Shown here: positions 1 to 12,350 of the stretch, piece after piece
How the letters are laid out: each line of letters starts with the position of its first letter
Position numbering within the stretch: position 1 is the stretch's first letter
Source: Blastochloris sulfoviridis
GTDB lineage: Bacteria > Pseudomonadota > Alphaproteobacteria > Rhizobiales > Xanthobacteraceae
Length of the DNA: 64,000 nt
Assembly: GCF_008630065.1 (NCBI RefSeq)
Contig: NZ_VWPL01000016.1
Span: 1 to 64,000, forward strand
Direction of reading: 5' to 3'
Program-made: the position numbers and the translations under genes
Notes under the pieces: model-generated
What the model was told of the DNA's origin: nothing
Databases searched by the model: none
The model's input: the letters and a program-made list of their open reading frames with translations, nothing else

Positions 1-273
1 CGGCCCACGCCCGCCGCCGCGCGCGCCACCAACCGAGGCCCGCCGCATAAGCACAATCCGTGCCGGACAGCCGTGGGCTTGTCCCGGCGATCTCGATGAG
101 ACCGTCACGAGGCCGGCCACGGCGACGGCAAAGAGGGCGGCAAAGGCCGGAAAGCATCTCGGGACCGCCGGCACGCGCCCGGCGACGACGGAAATGTCGT
201 TGATTTCGACGCCCCATCAGAGGCTTGCGCCAACCGCGCGCAACACGGCCGGGTCATTGCGGATCCGACTCGT
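1..273. other. left-edge stretch without a supportable gene
   Basis: No convincing coding region is seen downstream of mnmG up to the window edge. In many alphaproteobacteria mnmG is followed directly by rsmG and then parA/parB. Reading the minus strand from the mnmG stop codon, I find only short arginine/proline-rich frames with no SAM-methyltransferase motif. If rsmG is present it must start beyond the left edge. Confidence 0.5.
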
Positions 274-2199
<1,926 letters not shown>

Positions 2200-2247
2200 G
2201 CGCCGTCCGACTGTCCGTTCATACTTCCGGGCATCGCGGCTCTCGGC

Positions 2248-2261
2248 GTTTCACGTGAAAC
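2248..2261. promoter_or_regulatory. parS-type centromere site 1
   Basis: A perfect palindrome GTTTCACGTGAAAC, extending to a 20-bp perfect palindrome at 2245-2264 (arms GGC/GCC). It matches the core of the bacterial parS consensus TGTTTCACGTGAAACA bound by ParB. It lies in the mnmE-mnmG gap, within about 7 kb of the putative oriC, where alphaproteobacterial parS sites are expected. The function is inferred from the motif and location. Confidence 0.88.
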
Positions 2262-2278
2262 GCCGGGAGTGTCGCCGC

Positions 2279-2292
2279 GTTTCACGTGAAAC
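2279..2292. promoter_or_regulatory. parS-type centromere site 2
   Basis: A second perfect GTTTCACGTGAAAC palindrome. Its centre is 31 bp from that of the first, about three helical turns. It ends just before the mnmE stop codon region at 2299. Two such 14-bp matches this close together in a sub-100-bp gap cannot plausibly be chance. Both outer bases depart from the T/A of the classical 16-mer. Confidence 0.88.
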
Positions 2293-2298
2293 CCGTCG

Positions 2299-3633
2299 CT
2301 ACTTGCCGACGCAGAACTGCCTGAAGATCGCATCCAGCACGTCCTCGACGTCGACCATCCCGACCACCTCGCCGAGCGCCCGCGCCGCCCGCCGCAAATC
2401 CTCGGCCATCAGCTCCGGCGCCGCGTCCGGCCGCCCCCCGGCATCGCGCAGCGCCGCCAGCGCCACGTCCAACGCCTGGGCCTGCCGCGCCCGCGTCACC
2501 AAGGGCGGCTCGCCGCCGACCATCTCGGCCGCGGCCGCCGCGATGTCGGCCACCAGCGCGTCGAGCCCCGCCCCGCTTCGGGTCGAGACCCGGTGCCGCA
2601 CGCCATCCCGTTTCGAGTCCGAATCGGACGGCCCGCCCCCGGCGAGATCGCGCTTGGTGCCGACCCGCCACACCGGCGCCGCGCCGGCGGGCGGCGGCGT
2701 GGCCGGTTCGTCCGCCGGTTCCAGCCACAGCACCAGGTCGGCCAGCGCCATGCGCGCGTGCGCCCGGCGGATGCCCTCCTTCTCCACCGGATCGGCGCCC
2801 TCGCGCAAGCCCGCCGTGTCGATCACCGTCACCGGCAGGCCGTCAAGGTCGAGGTGCACCTCGATCGCGTCGCGCGTCGTCCCCGGCAGCGCCGACACGA
2901 TCGCCACCTCGCGGCGCGCCAGCGCGTTCAGCAGACTCGACTTGCCGGCATTGGGCGGGCCGGCGATCACCACCACCAGGCCGCTGCGCATCCGCTCGCC
3001 CCGCCGAGCGCCGTCCAACGCCGCCGCAACGTCGCGATCCAGCGCCGCAAGCGCCGTCCGCGCCGTCGCAACGAGGTCCGCCGGCACGTCGCCTTCGTCC
3101 GAAAAGTCGATCGACGCCTCGACCAAAGCGGCGATCCCGATCAGCCGCTCGCGCCAGCCCGCCACCGCCGCCCCCAGCGCGCCCGACGCCTGCGCCAGCG
3201 CCTGCCGGCGTTGGCCGCTGGTCGCGGCCCCGATCAGGTCGGCCAGCCCCTCCACCGCCGCCAGGTCCATGACCCCATTGGCGAAGGCCCGGCGGGTGAA
3301 GTCGCCGGGCTCGGCCAGCCGCAGGCCTTGGAGGCGGCCCAACGCGGCGAGCACGTCCGCCACCACCGCTAGCCCGCCATGCAGGTGGAATTCCGCAATA
3401 TCCTCGCCCGTCGCACTGGCGGGGCCGGGAAAAAACACCGTCAGCGCCCGGTCGAGCGGCTCGAAGGTCGCGGGGTCGCGCAGCGTCGCCAGCCGCATCC
3501 GGCGCGGCGCCCCTACCACCCCGGCCAGGGCTTCGAGCGCGAATCGCGCCCCCGCCCCCGACACGCGCACCACCGCCACGCCGGCCGGCGGCCGGCCCGA
3601 CGACAGGGCGAAGATGGTGCCCGCTCCGCGCAT
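2299..3633 (-). CDS. mnmE: tRNA modification GTPase MnmE (TrmE)
   Basis: Potassium-activated GTPase partner of MnmG in xm5U34 tRNA modification. It has an N-terminal formyl-THF-binding domain ([19 protein letters not shown]). A G domain is inserted in the helical domain, with P-loop GPPNAGKSS, switch GTTRD, DTAG, and a TKRD motif in the NKxD position. The C-terminal FCVGK is the family's terminal CxGK motif with its essential cysteine. Length 444 aa is normal. The ATG at 3631-3633 is preceded by GAGGAA on the minus strand. Oddity: the loop after TKRD contains a short Ser/Asp-rich insertion (SDSDSKRDG), encoded where two GANTC sites lie side by side. Confidence 0.97.
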   Translation of the reverse strand: MRGAGTIFALSSGRPPAGVAVVRVSGAGARFALEALAGVVGAPRRMRLATLRDPATFEPLDRALTVFFPGPASATGEDIAEFHLHGGLAVVADVLAALGRLQGLRLAEPGDFTRRAFANGVMDLAAVEGLADLIGAATSGQRRQALAQASGALGAAVAGWRERLIGIAALVEASIDFSDEGDVPADLVATARTALAALDRDVAAALDGARRGERMRSGLVVVIAGPPNAGKSSLLNALARREVAIVSALPGTTRDAIEVHLDLDGLPVTVIDTAGLREGADPVEKEGIRRAHARMALADLVLWLEPADEPATPPPAGAAPVWRVGTKRDLAGGGPSDSDSKRDGVRHRVSTRSGAGLDALVADIAAAAAEMVGGEPPLVTRARQAQALDVALAALRDAGGRPDAAPELMAEDLRRAARALGEVVGMVDVEDVLDAIFRQFCVGK

Positions 3634-3682
3634 CCGTTCCTCGTTCGGTCTCGGCCGATCAGACCTTCAAGCCGAAGTCCTG

Positions 3683-3722
3683 TCGCCGAAAAAGCCTTCC
3701 CGGATCAAGGAGTTTTCGGCGA
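3683..3722. repeat. family B repeat, core hairpin only
   Basis: Perfect 10-bp inverted repeat TCGCCGAAAA / TTTTCGGCGA around a loop containing CCTT...CAAGG. The same core occurs inside the longer family B elements near 18.6, 34.7 and 44.1 kb. Here the outer ACGGTTTCCGG arms are missing or decayed. It lies in the 265-bp gap between mnmE (leftward) and the DUF255 gene (rightward). Confidence 0.6.
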
Positions 3723-3898
3723 CATCGCGTCCGGCATCCGAAAGGCCCGGCCCGAAGGCGCATCGAACGGCGATTTCCGCTCTCAGCCCTGTCCGGACGC
3801 CGCGGCCGGACCATTTGACATGGGGTCGCTTCACCCGGCGCCCGCCGCTCTCGGGCACCCCCGACCGGACGACACCGACACGGAAGGACGCGCCCGCA

Positions 3899-5917
<2,019 letters not shown>

Positions 5918-5955
5918 CCGACACGTGCCCCGAAACCACGAGGCCCGAAACGCAA

Positions 5956-5976
5956 ACGGGCGGCAAAGCCGCCCGT
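5956..5976. terminator. bidirectional intrinsic terminator
   Basis: A perfect 9-bp G+C-rich stem (ACGGGCGGC/GCCGCCCGT) with an AAA loop. It is followed on the plus strand by TCTTCC and on the minus strand by TGCGTTTCGG. It sits between the convergent DUF255 gene and rho and could serve both. Confidence 0.75.
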
Positions 5977-6010
5977 TCTTCCTCCGTCCGGATCGGTGGC
6001 CGAGCCCGGC

Positions 6011-7276
6011 TCAGGTATTCATCGAATCGAAGAATTCCTGGTTGCTCTTGGTCTGGCGCAGCTTGTCGATCAGGAACTCGATGGCGTCGACCGTGCCCAT
6101 CGGCGTCAGGATGCGCCGCAGCACGTACATCTTCTTCAGCACGTCGCTGGGCACCAAGAGCTCTTCCTTGCGGGTGCCGGAGCGCGTGATGTCCATCGAC
6201 GGGAAGGTGCGCTTGTCGGCCACCTTGCGGTCGAGGATGATTTCCGAATTGCCGGTGCCCTTGAACTCTTCGAAGATCACCTCGTCCATGCGGCTGCCGG
6301 TATCGATCAGCGCCGTGGCGATGATGGTCAGCGAGCCGCCTTCCTCGATGTTGCGGGCGGCGCCGAAGAAGCGCTTGGGCCGCTGCAGGGCGTTGGCGTC
6401 GACGCCGCCGGTCAGCACCTTGCCGGAGGACGGCACCACCGTGTTGTAGGCGCGGCCCAGGCGGGTGATCGAATCGAGCAGGATCACCACGTCGCGGGAG
6501 TGCTCGACCAGCCGCTTGGCCTTCTCGATCACCATCTCGGCGACCTGGACGTGGCGGGAGGCCGGCTCGTCGAAGGTCGAGGAGATCACCTCGCCCTTCA
6601 CCGAGCGCTGCATGTCGGTGACTTCCTCCGGCCGCTCGTCGATCAAAAGCACGATGAGGTAGCACTCGGGGTGATTCGTGGTGATCGAGTGGGCGATGTT
6701 CTGCAGCAGCACCGTCTTGCCGGTGCGCGGCGGCGCGACGATCAGCGCACGCTGGCCCTTGCCGAGCGGCGCCACGATGTCGATGACCCGCGGCGACAGA
6801 TCCTTGGTGGTCGGGTTGTCGACCTCCATCTTGAACCGCTCGTCGGGATAGAGCGGCGTCAGATTGTCGAAATTGACCTTGTGGCGGGTCTTCTCCGGGT
6901 CCTCGAAATTGATGGTGTTGACCTGGAGCAGGGCGAAATAGCGCTCGCCCTCCTTGGGGCTGCGGATGCGGCCCTCGACGGTGTCGCCGGTGCGCAGCGA
7001 GAATTTGCGGATCTGCGAGGGCGAGACGTAGATGTCGTCGGGGCCGGGCAGATAATTGGCGTCGGGCGAGCGCAGGAACCCGAAGCCATCGGACAGAACC
7101 TCGACCACGCCTTCGCCGATGATGTCGATGTCGCGGGACGCAAGCTGCTTGAGAATCGCGAACATCTGCTCCTGCTTGCGCATGGTGCTCGCGTTCTCGA
7201 CCTGCATCTCCTCGGCAAATGCCAGGAGTTCAATGGGAGTCTTGGACTTCAGATCCTGAAGTTTCACTTCGCGCAT
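6011..7276 (-). CDS. rho: transcription termination factor Rho
   Basis: Hexameric RNA-dependent ATPase/helicase. It starts with [14 protein letters not shown] (N-terminal domain), then the RNA-binding cold-shock-like domain ([22 protein letters not shown]) and the ATPase with Walker A APPRTGKT, Walker [12 protein letters not shown], and the Q/R-loop blocks ([20 protein letters not shown]). The 421 aa length is typical. I chose the ATG at 7276 because the in-frame upstream extension has no family similarity. A leader of about 240 bp separates it from hemJ; autogenous control of rho leaders is known in other bacteria, but no specific element is visible here. Confidence 0.97.
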   Translation of the reverse strand: MREVKLQDLKSKTPIELLAFAEEMQVENASTMRKQEQMFAILKQLASRDIDIIGEGVVEVLSDGFGFLRSPDANYLPGPDDIYVSPSQIRKFSLRTGDTVEGRIRSPKEGERYFALLQVNTINFEDPEKTRHKVNFDNLTPLYPDERFKMEVDNPTTKDLSPRVIDIVAPLGKGQRALIVAPPRTGKTVLLQNIAHSITTNHPECYLIVLLIDERPEEVTDMQRSVKGEVISSTFDEPASRHVQVAEMVIEKAKRLVEHSRDVVILLDSITRLGRAYNTVVPSSGKVLTGGVDANALQRPKRFFGAARNIEEGGSLTIIATALIDTGSRMDEVIFEEFKGTGNSEIILDRKVADKRTFPSMDITRSGTRKEELLVPSDVLKKMYVLRRILTPMGTVDAIEFLIDKLRQTKSNQEFFDSMNT

Positions 7277-7518
7277 TGCGAGAAATCCTGACAGACCGCA
7301 CAATCGGTGTCTGTCGGCAGGGGAAGGAAAAATCGTAGGTCTTGGAAGCGAGCCGGGACGGCCGTTCGGCCGTGGGCTCGTCGACATGGCGCGTCGCCGG
7401 CTTGAAGAGACGCCGGCCGATTCGGCTCTCGCGCCCGCCTACGTTAGGAGAACGCAAGCGATGTAAGCGATTGCCGCGGGCGGCGCAAGCCCTGTCATAC
7501 CGCCCGCAGCAAAAGCCG

Positions 7519-8043
7519 TCAGAAGCCTTTGACCACCACGAAGATCACGATGGCGATCATCAGAAGGGTCGGAACCTCGTTGACGATCCGCCAATGCCGC
7601 TCCGAGCGGGTGTTGCGGTCCTCGGCGAAGTGCCGCACGCCCATCGCGAAATAGCCGTGCGCCGTCGACAGCAGCACCACCGCGACGATCTTGGCCCACA
7701 GCCAGCCGCCCTCGAAGCGATAGATGTCCCAGGCCAGCCACAGGCCGACTGCCCAGCTCACCACCATCGCCGGGTTCATGATGTAGCGCAGAAGCTTGCG
7801 CTCCATCACCTTGAACGTTTCGGAAGCCTGCGAGCCGACCGGCACGGTGGTGTGATAGACGAACAGCCGCGGCAGATAGAACATGCCGGCCATCCAGGCC
7901 ATCACCGCCATGATGTGCAGCGACTTCAGCCACAACACCGCGGTCGGGCTCGCGCCATAGACCAGCATTGCCGCCAGGGCGGCGGTGATGACCAGCGCCA
8001 TCACCGCCCGCTGCACCACCTTTGCCGTCGACATCGCCGCCAT
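7519..8043 (-). CDS. hemJ: protoporphyrinogen oxidase HemJ
   Basis: A 174-aa inner-membrane protein with about four or five hydrophobic helices. It carries the HemJ/UPF0093 landmarks: a conserved His in LKSLHIMAVMAWMAGMFYLPR, the FVYH that follows, and MERKLLRYIMNPAM with its lysine/arginine cluster. It catalyses the penultimate haem step (protoporphyrinogen IX to protoporphyrin IX) in many alphaproteobacteria. The ATG at 8041-8043 overlaps the hemE stop by one base (TGATG), so the two haem genes are translationally coupled. A second ATG three codons downstream is possible. Confidence 0.92.
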   Translation of the reverse strand: MAAMSTAKVVQRAVMALVITAALAAMLVYGASPTAVLWLKSLHIMAVMAWMAGMFYLPRLFVYHTTVPVGSQASETFKVMERKLLRYIMNPAMVVSWAVGLWLAWDIYRFEGGWLWAKIVAVVLLSTAHGYFAMGVRHFAEDRNTRSERHWRIVNEVPTLLMIAIVIFVVVKGF

Positions 8044-9101
8044 CACACCGGTCCCGTGCTGGCGCGTACTCGGGCGATCATCCGCTCGACATGCGCAATC
8101 GGCGCGTTGGGCGTGATGCCGTGGCCGAGATTGAAGATCCACGGGCCGTGGCCATAGGCCGCGATTGCGGCGTCCACCGCACGGTCGAGCGCCTCGCCGC
8201 CGGCGATCAGCACCAGCGGATCGACATTGCCCTGCACGGCCACCCTGGTCTGCACCTCGGAGCGGACATAGGCGCCGTCGGCCGTCCAGTCGAGCCCGAC
8301 ACCGTCGACCCCGGTCCCGGCGGCGTAGCGCTGCAGGCGGGCGCCGGCGCCACGCGGAAACCCGATGATTCGCGCCCCCGGCACCTCGGCCCGCACACCG
8401 TCGACGATCGCCTTGGTCGGCGCGATCACCCAGCGGTCGAACTCGGCGTCCGGCAGGATGCCGGCCCAGGTGTCGAACACCTGCACCGCATCGACACCGC
8501 GCTTGAGTTGCGCCACCAGATAGGTGATCGACGCCCGGACCAGCCGGTCGATGATCGCGCCGAACAGCGCCGGATCGGTGTAGGCGAGCTGGCGCGCCGG
8601 CCCCTGGTCCTCCGTGCCCTGGCCGGCCACCATGTAGGTCGCCACCGTCCAGGGCGCGCCGCAGAAGCCGAGAAACGTCGTCTGCGCCGGCAGCGCCGCG
8701 GCGACCCGCTCCACCGTCTCCAGCACGGGTGCCAGGAGCTGCAGGTCGATCTCTTCGCGAATGCCGGCGAACGCCTGGGCGGTCGCGACCGGGTCGAGCC
8801 GCGGCCCCTCGCCGGCCTCGAAGCGCACCGACTGGCCGAGCGCGTGCGGCACCACCAGGATGTCGGAGAACAGGATGGCGGCGTCGAAGCCGAAGCGGCG
8901 GATCGGCTGCAGGGTCACTTCAGTGGCAAGCTCGGCATTGTAGCAGAGCGACAGGAAGGAACCGGCCTTGTCGCGCGTCGCGCGATACTCCGGCAGATAG
9001 CGTCCGGCCTGCCGCATCAGCCACATCGGCGGCGGCCAGATCCGCTCTCCGGACAGCACGCGCATCAGGGTCTTGGCGGTTCGTCCCACGGGCTCACTCA
9101 A
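8043..9101 (-). CDS. hemE: uroporphyrinogen decarboxylase
   Basis: Decarboxylates uroporphyrinogen III to coproporphyrinogen III in the cytoplasm. Family signatures include [21 protein letters not shown] at residues about 24-44 (with the catalytic arginines), [23 protein letters not shown] and [13 protein letters not shown]. The best start is TTG at 9099-9101, giving [19 protein letters not shown]. It is preceded by AAAAGGA at 9111-9117, about 9 nt upstream. There is no ATG until residue 13. It is divergent from the PPSR gene across the putative chromosome origin, the conserved hemE-oriC arrangement of alphaproteobacteria. Confidence 0.96.
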   Translation of the reverse strand: MSEPVGRTAKTLMRVLSGERIWPPPMWLMRQAGRYLPEYRATRDKAGSFLSLCYNAELATEVTLQPIRRFGFDAAILFSDILVVPHALGQSVRFEAGEGPRLDPVATAQAFAGIREEIDLQLLAPVLETVERVAAALPAQTTFLGFCGAPWTVATYMVAGQGTEDQGPARQLAYTDPALFGAIIDRLVRASITYLVAQLKRGVDAVQVFDTWAGILPDAEFDRWVIAPTKAIVDGVRAEVPGARIIGFPRGAGARLQRYAAGTGVDGVGLDWTADGAYVRSEVQTRVAVQGNVDPLVLIAGGEALDRAVDAAIAAYGHGPWIFNLGHGITPNAPIAHVERMIARVRASTGPV

Positions 9102-9419
9102 AACAAATATCCTTTTAGAAGAGTCTGTTGAGTCAGTTTGGGGGGGTGTTTGGACTCATACGTCGCGATCAACAGTCCGTCCACAGCGGGCCATCGGATG
9201 GAAGCCCTCGTTCGCATGCCTCATGCTGGCGGGCAAGCCCTTGGCGCCACCGGATAATGCCTTAGCGTGCCGCCTTAGCGTGCCGCCGCGGTTCACAGCC
9301 CCCGCCGTCGCGTCTCCCGCGGGCTGGCCTGTGGAGCAATCTCAGGCTTTATCCCGCCGCCCGCTTGCGCCGGCCGCTTGGCCGTGGCCTTCTCCCCATC
9401 TGTCCACAGGTGGTCCCCC
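9102..9419. other. putative chromosomal replication origin (oriC)
   Basis: A 318-bp gap between divergent hemE and the PPSR (RP001-type) gene, the syntenic oriC position in Caulobacter crescentus and Rickettsia and adjacent to hemE in rhizobia. Visible structure: a relatively A/T-rich stretch at 9098-9120; three GANTC sites at 9121-9157; a perfect tandem 13-mer CCTTAGCGTGCCG at 9260-9285; and degenerate DnaA boxes at 9400-9408 (CTGTCCACA, 7/9), 9330-9338 on the minus strand (TGCTCCACA, 7/9) and 9177-9185 (CCGTCCACA, 6/9). Near genes point away on both sides (hemE-hemJ-rho left, PPSR-maf-aroE right). Function is inferred from synteny and motifs. No perfect TTATCCACA box is present. Confidence 0.72.
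9260..9285. repeat. perfect tandem 13-mer repeat in the putative origin
   Basis: Two uninterrupted identical copies of CCTTAGCGTGCCG. Tandem 13-mers are known in other origins, but those are A/T-rich unwinding elements and this one is G/C-rich, so a protein-binding role would be more likely. Confidence 0.8.
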
Positions 9420-10271
9420 GTGCCGATCGACGAGCCGCAGGAAAGCTACTTCCATCTTCACCTGGTGTCGGACGCCACCGGCGAGACGCTGATCACCGTC
9501 GGCCGCGCCGCCTCGGCGCGCTATGCGCCGTTCTCGCCGGTCGAGCACGTCTATCCGCTGGTGCGCACCTCCAAGCAGCTCGACCGGGCGATCGCCGAGA
9601 TCGAAACGGCACCCGGCATCGTGCTCTACACGCTGGTCGACCGGGACTTGTCGAACCGGCTGGAAGAGAAGTGCCGGGATTTCGGCATTCCCTGCATGTC
9701 GGTGCTGCAGCCGGTGCTCAGCCTGTTCCAATCCTATCTCGGCGCCGAGACCGCCTCGCGGGTTGGCGCCCAGCACACGCTGGATGCCCACTATTTCAAG
9801 CGCATCGATGCGATGAACTTCACCATGATGCATGACGATGGCCAGATCGTCGACGATCTCGACGAGGCCGACGTCGTGCTGGTGGGCATCTCGCGCACTT
9901 CCAAGACGCCGACGGCGATCTATCTCGCCAATCGCGGCATCAAGACCGCGAACGTGCCGCTGGTCCCGCCCATTCCGCCGCCGTCTCAGCTCGAAACCCT
10001 GACGCGGCCACTGATCGTGGCGCTGGTGGCGAGCCCCGAGCGCATCTCGCAGATCCGGCAGAACCGCATTCTCGGCCTCAACGCCTCGCAGGCCGGCGAC
10101 ACCTATATCGACCGCCAGGTCATCGCCGAGGAGCTGGCCTTTACCAAGAAGCTCGCCTGCCGCTTCAACTGGCCGCTGATCGACGTCACCCGGCGGTCGA
10201 TCGAGGAGACGGCGGCCGCCATCGTCTCGCTGATCAATGACCGGCGGCGCGAGCAGATCGGGCACGAATGA
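9420..10271 (+). CDS. ppsR: pyruvate, phosphate dikinase / PEP synthase regulatory protein (DUF299, RP001-type kinase-pyrophosphorylase)
   Basis: Bifunctional ADP-dependent kinase and Pi-dependent phosphorylase family that switches PPDK or PEP synthase on and off. Motifs: [14 protein letters not shown] at the N-terminus and the P-loop-like [19 protein letters not shown] near residues 147-165. The GTG at 9420 is preferred: it is preceded by AGGTGG with 6-nt spacing and gives the family-like start [15 protein letters not shown]. An in-frame TTG at 9378 would extend into the origin region. It is the first gene of a tight rightward cluster with maf, aroE, coaE and dnaQ, the same order seen beside oriC in Caulobacter. 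Confidence 0.92.
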   Translation: MPIDEPQESYFHLHLVSDATGETLITVGRAASARYAPFSPVEHVYPLVRTSKQLDRAIAEIETAPGIVLYTLVDRDLSNRLEEKCRDFGIPCMSVLQPVLSLFQSYLGAETASRVGAQHTLDAHYFKRIDAMNFTMMHDDGQIVDDLDEADVVLVGISRTSKTPTAIYLANRGIKTANVPLVPPIPPPSQLETLTRPLIVALVASPERISQIRQNRILGLNASQAGDTYIDRQVIAEELAFTKKLACRFNWPLIDVTRRSIEETAAAIVSLINDRRREQIGHE

Positions 10272-10275
10272 ACCG

Positions 10276-10872
10276 ATGGCGCTGTGGCGGCTGACCGAGC
10301 CTCTGATTCTTGCGTCGCGCAGCGCGGCGCGCCGCGACCTGCTGCAGAGCGCCGGCATCCCGATCGAGATTGCGCCGGCCGATGTCGACGAGCGCGCGGT
10401 CGCGGGATCGGACGGCGCGGCGCTCGCGCTGGATCTGGCCGCCGCCAAGGCGCTCGCCGCCGCGGCCAAGGCGCCCGGCCGGCTGGTGCTCGGCGCCGAC
10501 CAGACCATGAGCTTCGGCCCCGATCTTATCCACAAGGCCGCGACTGTCGCCGAAGCCCGCGAGATCCTTGGGTTTTTGCGCGGGAACACTCATCATCTCC
10601 ACAGCGCGGCGGCGCTGGCGCAGGATGGCCGCGTGCTGTGGCAGGGAGCCGACCGGGCGGAACTCGTCATGCGGCGGTTCGACGACCGATTCCTTGATCT
10701 CTATCTCGCCGCGGCCGGTTCCTCCGTCACCGAAACGGTCGGCGGCTATCGGCTGGAGGGTCTTGGCATTCATCTGTTCGAGCGGATCGCCGGCGATCAC
10801 GCCACCATTCTCGGCCTGCCGCTCCTGGCCGTGCTGGCGGCGCTGCGCCAGCACGGCGCACTGGAGGGCTGA
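10276..10872 (+). CDS. maf: Maf-family nucleotide pyrophosphatase
   Basis: Maf/YceF-like nucleoside triphosphate pyrophosphatase, 198 aa, thought to remove non-canonical or excess nucleotides. It begins LILASRSAARRDLLQSAGI, the diagnostic N-terminal motif. The catalytic aspartate lies in GADQTM, a variant of the more common GADT(V/I)V. C-terminal blocks are GGYRLEGLG and ILGLPLLAVLAAL. The ATG at 10276 follows the PPSR stop by 4 nt. Alphaproteobacteria often carry two Maf paralogues, and the GADQT variant fits the origin-linked one. Exact nucleotide specificity cannot be read from the sequence. Confidence 0.9.
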   Translation: MALWRLTEPLILASRSAARRDLLQSAGIPIEIAPADVDERAVAGSDGAALALDLAAAKALAAAAKAPGRLVLGADQTMSFGPDLIHKAATVAEAREILGFLRGNTHHLHSAAALAQDGRVLWQGADRAELVMRRFDDRFLDLYLAAAGSSVTETVGGYRLEGLGIHLFERIAGDHATILGLPLLAVLAALRQHGALEG

Positions 10873-10874
10873 CC

Positions 10875-11744
10875 ATGGAACCGCGCGCCTGCATCATCGG
10901 CCATCCGGTGGCGCACAGCCGCTCGCCGCTGATCCATGGCTATTGGCTCGAGCAGCATGGCCTCGCCGGCAGCTATGGCCGCGAGGATGTGGCGCCCGCC
11001 GACTTTCCGGCCTTCCTGCGCAATCTGGCCGCTCACGGCTATGTCGGCGCCAATGTCACCCTGCCGCACAAGGAAGCCGCGTTCGCCACCGTCGATGACG
11101 CCGACGACGCCGCCCGTGCACTCGGCGCCGTCAACACCGTGTGGATCGACAATGGCCGGCTTCGCGGCGCCAATACCGACGTCGTGGGCTTTCTCGCCGA
11201 TCTCGACGCCCGCCTGCCCGGCTGGGACGGCCGCACCGGCCACGCCGTAGTGCTGGGCGCCGGCGGCGCGGCGCGCGGCATCGTCCATGGATTATTGCAG
11301 CGCCGAATCGATCGCGTCAGCGTGGTGAATCGCTCGCTTGAGCGCGCCGAACAGCTTGCCTCCGTCCTCGGCCCCCGGGTGAAGCCCGCCGGATGGGAGA
11401 ACCTGCCGGCGCTGCTCGCTGGTGCCGACCTCCTGGTCAACACCACCTCGCTCGGCATGGCCGGCCAGCCGCGCCTCGGCATCGATCTCGATCCGCTCCC
11501 CGCGCATGCCGCGGTGGCCGACATCGTCTATGTGCCGCTGGAGACCGAGCTTCTCGCGGCGGCCCGCGCCCGCGGCCACGCCGCCACCGATGGGCTCGGC
11601 ATGCTGCTGCACCAGGCGGTGCCGGGCTTTCAGCGCTGGTTCGGGGTGACGCCGCTGGTGACGGCGGACTTGCGGGCGCTGATCGAGGCCGACATCCGGG
11701 CAAAGATCGCGCCGGACGCCGCCACCGCGGAGGCGGAGCGATGA
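10875..11744 (+). CDS. aroE: shikimate dehydrogenase (NADP+)
   Basis: Reduces 3-dehydroshikimate in aromatic amino acid synthesis. The shikimate-binding motif is HSRSPLIHGYWL near residue 14. The catalytic lysine lies in NVTLPHKEAAF (about residue 66) and the acidic partner in GAVNTVW...ANTD. The Rossmann NADP motif is GAGGAARGI, followed by NRSLERAEQL. The ATG is 3 nt after the maf stop codon. Length 289 aa is normal. The 3' end overlaps coaE (ATGA). Confidence 0.95.
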   Translation: MEPRACIIGHPVAHSRSPLIHGYWLEQHGLAGSYGREDVAPADFPAFLRNLAAHGYVGANVTLPHKEAAFATVDDADDAARALGAVNTVWIDNGRLRGANTDVVGFLADLDARLPGWDGRTGHAVVLGAGGAARGIVHGLLQRRIDRVSVVNRSLERAEQLASVLGPRVKPAGWENLPALLAGADLLVNTTSLGMAGQPRLGIDLDPLPAHAAVADIVYVPLETELLAAARARGHAATDGLGMLLHQAVPGFQRWFGVTPLVTADLRALIEADIRAKIAPDAATAEAER

Positions 11745-12337
11745 TCGTGCTCGGCCTCACCGGCTCGATCGGCATGGGCAAGTCGGCGACCGCCGCCATG
11801 TTCGTCGAGGCCGGGGTGCCGGTGCACGATGCCGATGCCGCCGTCCACCGGCTCTATCGCGAGGCCGCCGTGCCGGCGATCGAGGCGCGCTTTCCCGGCA
11901 CCACTTCGGCGGCTGGCGTCGACCGCGCGGCGCTGGCCGCCCGCGTGCTCGACAATCCGGTGGCGCTGGCCGATCTCGAACGCATCGTCCACCCGCTGGT
12001 GCGCGCCGATGCCGAGGCGTTCCTCGCCCAGGCGCGCCAGGCCGGCCGCCGCATCGCCGTGCTCGACATCCCGCTGCTGTTCGAGACCGGCGGCGAGGCC
12101 CGCGTCGACGCGGTGGTGGTGGTCACCGCGCCCGAAGCTGTGCAGCGCGACCGGGTGATGGGCCGCGAGGGGATGACGGAGGCGAAATTCGCCGCCATCC
12201 TGTCCAAGCAGATGCCGGATGCCGAGAAGCGGCGGCGCGCGCATTTCCTGGTCGATACCAGCCGCGGCTTTGCCGCCGCCCGCAGCCAGGTGCACGGCAT
12301 CCTGCGGTCCGCCAGCCTGATGGCCGGCGGAAACTGA
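11741..12337 (+). CDS. coaE: dephospho-CoA kinase
   Basis: Last step of coenzyme A synthesis. P-loop GLTGSIGMGKSATA at residues 5-18. The dephospho-CoA-binding DADAAVHRLY motif and the LID region (GREGMTEAKFAAILSKQMP) follow. The DIPLLFE motif is typical. Length 198 aa. The ATG overlaps the aroE stop codon by 4 nt, showing translational coupling in the origin-proximal operon. Confidence 0.96.
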   Translation: MIVLGLTGSIGMGKSATAAMFVEAGVPVHDADAAVHRLYREAAVPAIEARFPGTTSAAGVDRAALAARVLDNPVALADLERIVHPLVRADAEAFLAQARQAGRRIAVLDIPLLFETGGEARVDAVVVVTAPEAVQRDRVMGREGMTEAKFAAILSKQMPDAEKRRRAHFLVDTSRGFAAARSQVHGILRSASLMAGGN

Positions 12338-12350
12338 GGCGGAGACCGGA

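Noticed and set aside
2606-2626. tRNA-like T-loop string TTCGAGTCC
   Set aside because: It lies inside the mnmE coding sequence and no acceptor or anticodon stem can be drawn around it.
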